A DNA stretch of 21,044 bases from Holdemanella porci (GTDB lineage Bacteria > Bacillota_I > Bacilli_A > Erysipelotrichales > Erysipelotrichaceae): assembly GCF_019052655.1 (NCBI RefSeq), contig NZ_JAHQVB010000034.1, positions 1 to 21,044 of the forward strand. The letters are read 5' to 3'. Positions 7,997-14,521 of this stretch are shown here, piece after piece. The notes below the pieces were generated by a model. That model did no database searches. It was not told the DNA's origin and saw nothing but the letters and a program-made list of their open reading frames with translations. Every line of letters begins with the position of its first letter. The stretch's first letter is position 1. The translations under genes and the position numbers were made by a program.

Positions 7997-8719
7997 ATGC
8001 ATAAGTTGGATACAACGTCGGGTCATCTTCCTTACTATAAACAAATAAAGGAGTTCTACAAAAAAGATATCCAAGATGGAGTCTTGGCTATAGGAGATCG
8101 CGTTGACAGTGAAATGGAAATTCAAGAGATGTACGATGTTTCAAGAATTACAGCAAGACAAGCTATTCTTGAATTAGAACAGGAAGGTATGGTAAAGCGT
8201 GGACGTGGCAAGGGTACGTTTGTGACATATAGACCTAAAATCAAAGAGGAGTTGTCGCATATCCGTAGTTTTACAGATGAAATGACAGCTTTAGGAAGAA
8301 CGCCGGGAACTAAGTCTTTTCACATCACAAAAGAAATTCCGGATGAAGCTACAAGAGAATTGTTTGGCTTGGATGAAGAAATGATGTATTGCGTTCGAAG
8401 AGTTCGTAGTGCAGATGATGTGTTATTGGTGTATTTTGTGTCTTATTTTCCTTTAAGTTTGAATATACCTTTGAATATGGAAGAACAAACACAGTCTATT
8501 TATGAAGTGATTGGCGCACCGACAAGAATAGATGAAGAGTTTTCTGCGATTAATCCGAGTGAAGAAATCTGTTTGGCATTGAAGATACGTAAGGATCAGC
8601 CGGTTTTAGCTCGTAAGCGTATCTCTTATGATAAAAAGAAGAAAAAGATAGAGTATACAATGTGTTACTATCGTGGCGATTTATATAGTTACACAATTTC
8701 AACGTCGCAAAAATTATGA
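7997..8719 (+). CDS. GntR family transcriptional regulator, HutC subfamily
   Basis: A 240-residue DNA-binding regulator. An N-terminal winged helix-turn-helix (about 8-72) contains GDRVDSEMEIQEMYDVSRIT and RGRGKGTFV, the usual GntR recognition helix and wing. A C-terminal UTRA effector domain (about 90-235) contains ALGRTPGTKSF and the end region MCYYRGDLYSYTI. HutC-type regulators sense sugars, sugar phosphates or amino-acid metabolites and usually repress adjacent genes. The gene has a clear AAGGAG ribosome binding site (7982-7987), a consensus promoter and a palindrome at the promoter, which points to autoregulation. It overlaps the ROK gene by ATGA, so the effector is likely the substrate or product of that partner. 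Confidence 0.9.
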   Translation: MHKLDTTSGHLPYYKQIKEFYKKDIQDGVLAIGDRVDSEMEIQEMYDVSRITARQAILELEQEGMVKRGRGKGTFVTYRPKIKEELSHIRSFTDEMTALGRTPGTKSFHITKEIPDEATRELFGLDEEMMYCVRRVRSADDVLLVYFVSYFPLSLNIPLNMEEQTQSIYEVIGAPTRIDEEFSAINPSEEICLALKIRKDQPVLARKRISYDKKKKKIEYTMCYYRGDLYSYTISTSQKL

Positions 8720-9555
8720 TTTTAACTATCGACATTGGTGGTACCAATATTAAATATGGATTATGTGATGCGTCAGGGAATATCCAACAAAAAGGGGGAT
8801 ATCCTACTTTGGATACGGCAGATAAAATCGTTCAATCCATTTGTGATTTACCATTTGAATATACTGGAATTGCGATCAGTATGCCTGGAATCTTGAATGA
8901 AGATCATTCAAAGGCGTTTATTACGGGTAAACTGACTTTTCTATCGAACTACCCTTTAAAGGAGCGGTTGGAAGAAATTAAAGGTTGTAAAGTGACAATT
9001 GAAAATGATGGTCGTTGTGCAACGTGGGCTGAACTTGGATTTGGAAATTTGATACATTCAAAGAATGCTTTGGTTGTGGTTCTAGGTACATATATTGGGA
9101 TGGGTATAGTGATTGATCATAAGGTATATGAAGGTTCACATTTATTGGCAGGTGAATATTCAGATGCGCATATGGATACAGAAAAAACTTTTAATAATAC
9201 CATGGCTACATGCTTTGGAAAAGATGGTCTTGAAAGAGCGACGGGTTTAACGGGTAAAGAACTTTTTGATCATTTAGATGATGAAAGAGTATATGCAGGT
9301 TTTAACAAATATTGCCAAAATTTGGCTTGGATGTTAAACAATCTTCAGTTGCTGTTAGATGTGGATACAATTTTGATTGGTGGAGGTATATCGGCACAGC
9401 CTAAACTGATTGCGTGTATCAAAGAAAATATGATGGGTTTGACACAATGGTTTCCAACTTTAGAGGAACCTGTTATCAAAGCTTGTAAATTTAACAATGA
9501 TGCTAATTTATTAGGTGCATTGTGTTACTACAAAAATAATACCGAGAATCATTAA
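8716..9555 (+). CDS. ROK family sugar kinase-like protein
   Basis: A 279-residue ROK (repressor/ORF/kinase) family protein without an N-terminal DNA-binding domain, so more probably a kinase than a repressor. Seen: phosphate-binding DIGGTNIKYG (6-15), catalytic base D98 in IENDGRCA, a glycine-rich GTYIGMGIVI, and GGGIS in the C-terminal adenosine site. The zinc motif CxCGxxGCxE normal for glucokinases and N-acetylmannosamine kinases is absent; the corresponding region reads MATCFGKDGLER. This places it among the zinc-free ROK proteins, whose substrates are less clear. Translation is coupled to the GntR regulator through the ATGA overlap, suggesting both respond to one sugar. A hairpin terminator spans its stop. 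Confidence 0.85.
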   Translation: MILTIDIGGTNIKYGLCDASGNIQQKGGYPTLDTADKIVQSICDLPFEYTGIAISMPGILNEDHSKAFITGKLTFLSNYPLKERLEEIKGCKVTIENDGRCATWAELGFGNLIHSKNALVVVLGTYIGMGIVIDHKVYEGSHLLAGEYSDAHMDTEKTFNNTMATCFGKDGLERATGLTGKELFDHLDDERVYAGFNKYCQNLAWMLNNLQLLLDVDTILIGGGISAQPKLIACIKENMMGLTQWFPTLEEPVIKACKFNNDANLLGALCYYKNNTENH

Positions 9556-9573
9556 GCGTTCTCGGTATTTCTT
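9538..9573 (+). terminator. Terminator of the GntR-ROK operon
   Basis: An 11-bp perfect stem AATACCGAGAA (9538-9548) / TTCTCGGTATT (9559-9569), with the ROK stop codon in the loop and a short T-rich tail with one C. The weak T-tract may allow some read-through into the MATE gene. Confidence 0.7.
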
Positions 9574-9591
9574 ACTTAGAGGGGGAAGGGC

Positions 9592-10956
9592 ATGAAATCG
9601 TTAATTGGTGATAAGAAGTTTTATCGAATGGTTTTGATTGTATGTATTCCGATTGTTATACAGAATGGTTTTACCAATCTTGCCAGTTTATTAGACAACG
9701 TTATGATTGGACAATTAGGAACGCTATCTATGAGTGGTGTATCTATTTCAAATCAGTTATTTCAAGTGTTTAATGTGAGTGTTTTTGGTGCAATGTCAGG
9801 TGCTGGAATATTCTTGGCACAATTTTATGGACGTGGAAACAGGGATGGTGTACACAATTGTTTCCGAATTAAAATGTTGCTTGGCATTTTGATTTCAATA
9901 TTGGCCATATGCATTTTTAAAGTGTTGGGTCCTTCATTGATTTCATTATATCTAAATGATGATCCGACAGATAGTTTGACAACTTTGAACTTTGGTAAGC
10001 AGTATATGGATGTTATGCTGATTGGACTCATTCCTTTTGCGATTACACAAGTATATTCTTCTTCATTAAGAGAAACGGGAAATACAGTTTTACCAATGAA
10101 GGCTAGTGTTATAGCGGTTATTGTGAACTTTTGCATTAACTATATCTTGATTTTTGGTCACTTTGGGTTTCCTAAACTAGGAGTTATTGGTGCGGCCATT
10201 GGTACGGTTATTTCAAGAGTTGTAGAGATGGGGATAAATGTAGCGGCAGGCTATAATAACAAATATTTAAGGGATGCGATGCGTTTAGATAAGATATCGG
10301 GTGATATATTTAAGAATGTTGTTAAAAGAGGAATTCCACTATTGTGTAATGAAATATTGTGGTCGATATCCATAGCGCTTATTTCTCAATGTTATTCAAC
10401 AAGAGGACTTGAGGCTGTGGCGGCCATCAATATTACAACAACAGTAACCAATTTTTTTATGATTATTTGTTATGCAATGGGAAATTCGATTTCAATCATT
10501 GTAGGTCAAAGACTGGGTGCTGGTGAAATTGAATATGCCAAAGACTATGATTTGAAGATGGTATTTATGAATTTTATGATGTGTTTATGTATTGGTGTGG
10601 CATTGTTTGGATGTTCATCCTTTATTCCTCAAATCTATAATACGTCTATAGAAGTAAAGTCATTAGCAACATCTTTATTAAGAGTTTCAGCTTGTATGCT
10701 TCCAATTATTTCTTTATATTACAGTAGCTACTTTACAATGCGTGCAGGAGGAAAAACATTGCTTACCTTCTTCTTCGATAGTGGATATACATTCATGTTT
10801 ACGTTTATGGTTGCACTATGTTTAACTCGTTTTACGAATTTACCTATATTCAATGTGTACTTATTGGTGCAATGTGTGGATATTCCTAAGGCAGTATTAG
10901 GAATCACATTAGTCAAAAAGGGGATTTGGGTACATAATATTGTCAATGAACTTTAG
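9592..10956 (+). CDS. MATE family multidrug/cation exporter
   Basis: A 454-residue polytopic inner-membrane protein with about twelve hydrophobic segments in two similar halves, as expected for MATE antiporters, which export drugs or metabolites against Na+ or H+. Family features include an early segment followed by LLDNVMIGQLGTLSMSGVSI, GAGIFLAQFYGRG and YSSSLRETGNTVLPM in the first half, and AMGNSISIIVGQRLGAGE in the second. The length is normal. GGGGGAAGGG at 9581-9590 provides a purine-rich ribosome binding site. It lies downstream of the GntR-ROK operon, separated by a terminator, so it may be transcribed separately or by read-through. Substrate cannot be predicted. Confidence 0.9.
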   Translation: MKSLIGDKKFYRMVLIVCIPIVIQNGFTNLASLLDNVMIGQLGTLSMSGVSISNQLFQVFNVSVFGAMSGAGIFLAQFYGRGNRDGVHNCFRIKMLLGILISILAICIFKVLGPSLISLYLNDDPTDSLTTLNFGKQYMDVMLIGLIPFAITQVYSSSLRETGNTVLPMKASVIAVIVNFCINYILIFGHFGFPKLGVIGAAIGTVISRVVEMGINVAAGYNNKYLRDAMRLDKISGDIFKNVVKRGIPLLCNEILWSISIALISQCYSTRGLEAVAAINITTTVTNFFMIICYAMGNSISIIVGQRLGAGEIEYAKDYDLKMVFMNFMMCLCIGVALFGCSSFIPQIYNTSIEVKSLATSLLRVSACMLPIISLYYSSYFTMRAGGKTLLTFFFDSGYTFMFTFMVALCLTRFTNLPIFNVYLLVQCVDIPKAVLGITLVKKGIWVHNIVNEL

Positions 10957-10978
10957 CCTTCTTGTTGGAAGGCTTTTT
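10955..10978 (+). terminator. Rho-independent terminator of the MATE gene
   Basis: A 7-bp perfect stem AGCCTTC (10955-10961) / GAAGGCT (10968-10974), overlapping the TAG stop and running into T10974-T10978. Confidence 0.85.
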
Positions 10979-10990
10979 CATTTAAAAAGC

Positions 10991-11015
10991 AAAAAAAAGA
11001 AGTCCTTTCGGACTT
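10991..11015 (-). terminator. Rho-independent terminator of the tRNA-Glu gene
   Basis: Read on the minus strand: stem AAGTCC / GGACTT closed by a GAAA tetraloop (11000-11015), followed by a long T run (the plus-strand A run at 10991-10998). It lies 11 bases past the tRNA 3' end and faces the MATE terminator. Confidence 0.85.
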
Positions 11016-11026
11016 TATTTTAACAA

Positions 11027-11102
11027 TGGTGACGCGTACGGGATTCGAACCCGTGAATGCATGCGTGAAAGGCATGTGAGTTAACCGTTTCTCCAACGCG
11101 CC
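11027..11102 (-). tRNA. tRNA-Glu (anticodon UUC)
   Basis: On the minus strand a full cloverleaf can be drawn: acceptor GGCGCGT / ACGCGTC with a single G-U pair, D stem GAG/CTC, anticodon stem CATGC/GCATG around loop CTTTCAC (anticodon TTC), a five-base variable region, and T arm ACGGG-TTCGAAT-CCCGT. The discriminator is A and the 3' CCA is encoded. The length of 76 is normal. Unlike many Firmicute tRNAs it is not in a cluster here; it has its own promoter and terminator. Confidence 0.95.
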
Positions 11103-11114
11103 ATGTATATTAAA

Positions 11115-11132
11115 CTTGTCTTTCCTGACAAG
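11115..11132 (-). other. Hairpin in the tRNA-Glu 5' leader
   Basis: CTTGTC (11115-11120) / GACAAG (11127-11132) with a six-base loop, between the tRNA promoter and the mature 5' end at 11102. In the transcript it would form a small stem 12 bases upstream of the RNase P cleavage site. Confidence 0.55.
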
Positions 11133-11141
11133 TGCTAATTA

Positions 11142-11170
11142 ATAATACTATAAGATTTTATATATTGCAA
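11142..11170 (-). promoter_or_regulatory. Promoter of tRNA-Glu
   Basis: On the minus strand: TTGCAA (11165-11170), a 17-base spacer and TATTAT (11142-11147). A/T tracts directly upstream (11172-11215 on the plus strand) resemble an UP element, as expected for a strong stable-RNA promoter. Confidence 0.7.
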
Positions 11171-11171
11171 G

Positions 11172-11191
11172 CAAAAAAATTAATTTTTTTG
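11172..11191. repeat. 20-base perfect AT palindrome
   Basis: C, seven A, TTAA, seven T, G: a perfect inverted repeat of 20 bases next to the -35 of the tRNA promoter. It may be an UP-element A/T tract, a bent-DNA site or, as RNA, a weak hairpin. Confidence 0.6.
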
Positions 11192-11251
11192 TTTATTTTT
11201 TTGACGGTTTATATTTATTTGTCGTAGGTAAAGAAAATAATGCATTTAATG

Positions 11252-11270
11252 TATCATATTGTATATGATA
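11252..11270. repeat. 19-base interrupted palindrome
   Basis: TATCATAT (11252-11259), spacer TGT, ATATGATA (11263-11270). The two arms match perfectly. No gene or promoter explains it; it may be an operator of unknown owner. Confidence 0.5.
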
Positions 11271-11378
11271 AAGTCTAGGGATTTAGTAGGAATATAGGTT
11301 ATGTTTAATGTTAAATATATGTAAAAAATAGTGTGGTTAAATTAAATTTGGTTATAAATAAATTTTAAAAAAAACGAT

Positions 11379-11392
11379 TGAAAGCGCTTGCA
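11379..11392. promoter_or_regulatory. cre box (CcpA catabolite control)
   Basis: TGAAAGCGCTTGCA matches every position of the Bacillota cre consensus TGWAARCGYTWNCW. It lies about 120 bases upstream of the best mglB -10, so CcpA would act from a distance unless a weaker promoter (TTGAAA at 11378-11383, TTATGA at 11401-11406) overlapping the box is also used. Confidence 0.75.
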
Positions 11393-11489
11393 GATATGTG
11401 TTATGACACAGAAGTAAAAAGACGCATCCCATTGATTAGGATATAAAGCGGACATTAAAAGTGTATAACAGATAATATAAATTGATTTC

Positions 11490-11518
11490 ACGACAAATGG
11501 CTTTGTTTCGAGTATAAT
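11490..11518 (+). promoter_or_regulatory. Candidate mglB promoter
   Basis: A perfect -10 TATAAT (11513-11518), a 17-base spacer and a partial -35 ACGACA (11490-11495). A poor -35 fits a regulated promoter. Confidence 0.6.
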
Positions 11519-11539
11519 TTATAAATTCATTTTGAAACA
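11503..11539. promoter_or_regulatory. Candidate operator pair around the mglB promoter
   Basis: TTGTTTCG (11503-11510) and TTTTGAAACA (11530-11539) include the inverted arms TGTTTC / GAAACA, which bracket the -10 with centres 30 bases apart. The same two sequences recur at 17154-17161 and 17227-17236 in the divergent fruK/dehydrogenase promoter region. Confidence 0.45.
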
Positions 11540-11642
11540 CCCAGCTGCAAATCATATTATATGTATGTCTCTATATAGAAATCATGTGAAGTATCCTTTT
11601 GGGAATTGTGTCTTAGAGTAAAAATCTATACAGGAGGATAAT

Positions 11643-12905
11643 ATGAACAAAAGATTTTTAACAATTGCTGCAGCTTTATCTATGGGTGTTGCATTAACTG
11701 CTTGTAGCAGTGGAGGAGGAGATGAAGGAAAAACTGGTGGTTCTAGTGTTGCGAATGCTGACAAACCTTTAGTATGGTATAACCGTCAACCTTCCAACAG
11801 TTCAACTGGTGAATTAGACATGGATGCATTAAACTTCAACAAAGATACTTATTATGTTGGTTTCGATGCAAATCAAGGTGCTGAACTTCAAGGACAAATG
11901 ATTAAAGAATATATCGAAAAGAATATCGATACATTAGATCGTAACGGAGATGGCGTTATCGGTTACGTATTAGCTATTGGTGATGTTGGTCACAATGACT
12001 CTATTGCTCGTACAAGAGGTGTTCGTAAGGCATTAGGAACTGGTGTTGAAAAAGATGGTGAAATCGTAAGTGATCCAGCTGGTATTAATAATGATGGTAA
12101 ATCTAAGAGTGTTCAAGATGGCTCGTTAGAAATTAATGGAAAAACTTATACAGTAAGAGAACTTGCTTCTCAAGAAATGAAAAACTCTTCAGGTGCTACT
12201 TGGGATGCTGCTACTGCTGGTAACACAATCGGTACATGGACTGCTTCATTCGGTGATGAAGTTGACGTTGTAGCTTCTAACAATGATGGTATGGGTATGT
12301 CAATGTTCAATGCTTGGTCAAAAGAAAACAAAGTTCCTACATTCGGATACGATGCTAACTCAGATGCAGTTGCTGCAATTGCTGAAGGATATGGTGGAAC
12401 AATTTCTCAACATGCTGACGTTCAAGCTTATTTAACATTAAGAGTATTACGTAATGCATTAGATGGTGTTGATATCGATACAGGTATCGGTACAGAAGAT
12501 GATGCTGGAAACGTATTAAGTTCAGATGTATTTACATACAATAAGGATCAACGTTCTTACTATGCATTAAACGTTGCTGTTACTGCTGACAACTATAAAG
12601 ATTTCTTAGATTCAACAGTTACTTATGCTCCAGTTTCTAACCAATTAGATGAAAAAGATCACGCTAAGAAGAGTGTTTGGTTAAATATCTACAACGCATC
12701 TGATAACTTCTTAAGTTCAACTTACCAACCATTATTAGAAAAATATGATGACTTATTGAATTTAGATGTTGAATACATTGGTGGAGATGGACAAACTGAA
12801 TCTAACATCACAAACCGTTTAGGAAATCCAGACAAATATGATGCATTCGCAATTAACATGGTTAAGACTGACAATGCAGCTTCTTACACAGGAATCCTTA
12901 AATAA
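11643..12905 (+). CDS. mglB: Galactose/glucose-binding lipoprotein MglB, circularly permuted
   Basis: Extracytoplasmic receptor of a monosaccharide ABC importer. A type II signal peptide with lipobox LTAC places the lipidated cysteine at C21. The mature protein is a circular permutation of classical MglB. It starts at KPLVWYNRQPSN, which aligns with the middle of the E. coli protein (VPVVFFNKEPS). It then runs through the calcium loop DRNGDGVIG (99-107), GHNDSIAR (H117, D119, R123), W187, NND (213-215) and D237 to the classical C terminus near 322. A linker rich in Asp and Lys follows, and only then the classical N-terminal segment: IYNASDNF (D354, F356) to FAINMVKTD (N405). One contact residue differs (Asn to Q256). 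It also has an insertion of about 25 residues near 135-180. AGGAGG lies 5 bases before ATG. Sugar preference (galactose or glucose) is not certain. Confidence 0.92.
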   Translation: MNKRFLTIAAALSMGVALTACSSGGGDEGKTGGSSVANADKPLVWYNRQPSNSSTGELDMDALNFNKDTYYVGFDANQGAELQGQMIKEYIEKNIDTLDRNGDGVIGYVLAIGDVGHNDSIARTRGVRKALGTGVEKDGEIVSDPAGINNDGKSKSVQDGSLEINGKTYTVRELASQEMKNSSGATWDAATAGNTIGTWTASFGDEVDVVASNNDGMGMSMFNAWSKENKVPTFGYDANSDAVAAIAEGYGGTISQHADVQAYLTLRVLRNALDGVDIDTGIGTEDDAGNVLSSDVFTYNKDQRSYYALNVAVTADNYKDFLDSTVTYAPVSNQLDEKDHAKKSVWLNIYNASDNFLSSTYQPLLEKYDDLLNLDVEYIGGDGQTESNITNRLGNPDKYDAFAINMVKTDNAASYTGILK

Positions 12906-12935
12906 ATAATTCAAAAATAACATAGGGATTAAAAT

Positions 12936-12964
12936 TATTAGGGAGAAATTATTTCTCCCTAATA
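12936..12964 (+). terminator. Intercistronic hairpin between mglB and mglA
   Basis: A 13-bp perfect stem (12936-12948 / 12952-12964; core TTAGGGAGAAA / TTTCTCCCTAA) with a three-base nominal loop, followed by the T-interrupted TTATTT. With an imperfect T-tract it is likely a partial terminator or a 3' stabiliser of the mglB message, giving more binding protein than transporter. Confidence 0.65.
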
Positions 12965-13001
12965 TTATTTAGATAGTAGTAAACAAAATAGGAGAGATTT
13001 T

Positions 13002-14510
13002 ATGGCAGATAAGAATGAAGAACTAGTCTTATCTATACGCGGAATGAGTAAGTCCTTTGGACGTAACCGTGTTTTGGATCATATTGATTTAGATTTAAAA
13101 CCAGGTACAGTTATGGGACTTATGGGAGAAAATGGTGCTGGTAAATCAACAATGATGAAATGTCTATTCGGGACATATCAAAAAGATGAAGGTACAATTT
13201 TCTTGGAAGGAAAAGAGATTAACTTTTCTGGACCAAAAGAAGCACTTGAAAATGGTATTGCCATGGTACACCAGGAATTGAATCAATGTCTTGAAAGAAA
13301 TGTTAAAGATAACCTATTCTTGGGACGTTATCCTACAAATGCTTTTGGCGTAGTAGATGAAGATCGAATGAAAAAGAAATCATCTGAGCTTTTTAGAAAG
13401 CTTGGTATGACAGTGAATTTAGATACACCAATGCGTAATATGTCTGTTTCACAAAGACAGATGTGTGAAATTGCCAGAGCAATTTCATATAATTCAAAGG
13501 TTATCGTACTTGATGAGCCTACATCTTCTTTGATGACACAAGAAGTTAATAAATTGTTTGATATGATGCGTATGTTGAAAAAACAAGGTATTTCGCTAAT
13601 TTATATTTCTCATAAAATGGATGAAATTTTTGAAATTTGCGATGAAGTATCAGTTCTAAGAGATGGAAAAATGGTTATGACAAAACCTACTTCAGAAACC
13701 AACATGAATGAGTTGATTGCAGCCATGGTAGGTCGTTCATTGGATAACCGATTCCCACCTGTTGATAATGCTCCTGGAGAACCAATGTTATCTATTCAAC
13801 ATGTATCAACAAAATATGAGCCATACTTAAAAGATATTACATTTGACGTTAAAAAAGGTGAGATTTTCGGTCTATATGGTTTGGTAGGAGCTGGACGTAC
13901 AGAGTTGTTAGAAACGATTTTCGGTATCCGTACTAGAGCCTCAGGTCGTGTTTATTTTGACAATAAATTAATGAACTTTAATAGTGCTAAAGAAGCAATT
14001 GAACATGGTTTTGCCCTGATTACTGAAGAGCGTAAAGCAAATGGATTGTTCTTAAAGTGTGATTTAACATTCAATACAACGATTGCGAATTTACCTTCTT
14101 ATATGAGCAAGGTAGCACTTTCTGATAATAAGATGATTCAAGCTACGAATAAAGAAATCAAAACCATGAGAACTAAGTGTATGGGACCAAATGATGCGAT
14201 TACAAGTCTATCTGGTGGTAACCAACAAAAAGTTATCTTCGGTAAATGGTTAGAGAGATCACCAAACGTATTCATGATGGATGAACCTACACGTGGTATT
14301 GACGTAGGTGCTAAATATGAAATTTACGAATTGATCATCAAAATGGCTAAACAAGGAAAAACTATTATTGTAGTTTCAAGTGAAATGCCAGAAATCTTAG
14401 GTATTACAAATCGTATTGGCGTTATGTCAAATGGACGCTTAGCCGGAATTGTAAATACAAAAGATACTAACCAGGAAGAGTTGTTAAGACTCAGTGCAAA
14501 ATACCTATAA
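13002..14510 (+). CDS. mglA: Galactose/methyl-galactoside import ATP-binding protein MglA
   Basis: A 502-residue double ABC ATPase that energises the Mgl importer. The first half has Walker A GENGAGKST, the reduced signature MSVSQRQMCEIARA typical of sugar MglA/RbsA proteins, Walker B VIVLDEPTSS and H-loop YISHKMDE. The second half has a degenerate Walker A GLVGAGRTELL, a canonical LSGGNQQKV and FMMDEPTRGIDVGAK. This asymmetry, with one intact and one altered nucleotide site, is normal for the family. The length matches E. coli MglA. GGAGAG (12991-12996) serves ATG 13002, and the gene is 11 bases from mglC. It is separated from mglB by a strong hairpin, so its expression is probably lower than that of the binding protein. 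Confidence 0.95.
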   Translation: MADKNEELVLSIRGMSKSFGRNRVLDHIDLDLKPGTVMGLMGENGAGKSTMMKCLFGTYQKDEGTIFLEGKEINFSGPKEALENGIAMVHQELNQCLERNVKDNLFLGRYPTNAFGVVDEDRMKKKSSELFRKLGMTVNLDTPMRNMSVSQRQMCEIARAISYNSKVIVLDEPTSSLMTQEVNKLFDMMRMLKKQGISLIYISHKMDEIFEICDEVSVLRDGKMVMTKPTSETNMNELIAAMVGRSLDNRFPPVDNAPGEPMLSIQHVSTKYEPYLKDITFDVKKGEIFGLYGLVGAGRTELLETIFGIRTRASGRVYFDNKLMNFNSAKEAIEHGFALITEERKANGLFLKCDLTFNTTIANLPSYMSKVALSDNKMIQATNKEIKTMRTKCMGPNDAITSLSGGNQQKVIFGKWLERSPNVFMMDEPTRGIDVGAKYEIYELIIKMAKQGKTIIVVSSEMPEILGITNRIGVMSNGRLAGIVNTKDTNQEELLRLSAKYL

Positions 14511-14521
14511 AGGAGATAATT

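Larger units (their letters stand above)
11103..11642. other. 540-base non-coding region between tRNA-Glu and mglB
   Basis: No convincing coding frame on either strand. It holds the tRNA leader hairpin and promoter (minus strand), two palindromes, a cre box, the mglB promoter with flanking inverted repeat, and an mglB leader of about 115 bases ending in AGGAGG (11632-11637). I see no recognisable riboswitch or T-box core in the leader. Confidence 0.7.

Noticed and set aside
11519..11642. Riboswitch or T-box in the mglB leader
   Set aside because: I could not draw a conserved aptamer core, a T-box sequence or a terminator/antiterminator pair in this 120-base leader.
12936..12964. Full terminator separating mglB from mglAC into different operons
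   Set aside because: The T-tract is interrupted and no promoter of quality is visible in the 37 bases between hairpin and mglA, so partial read-through is more plausible.
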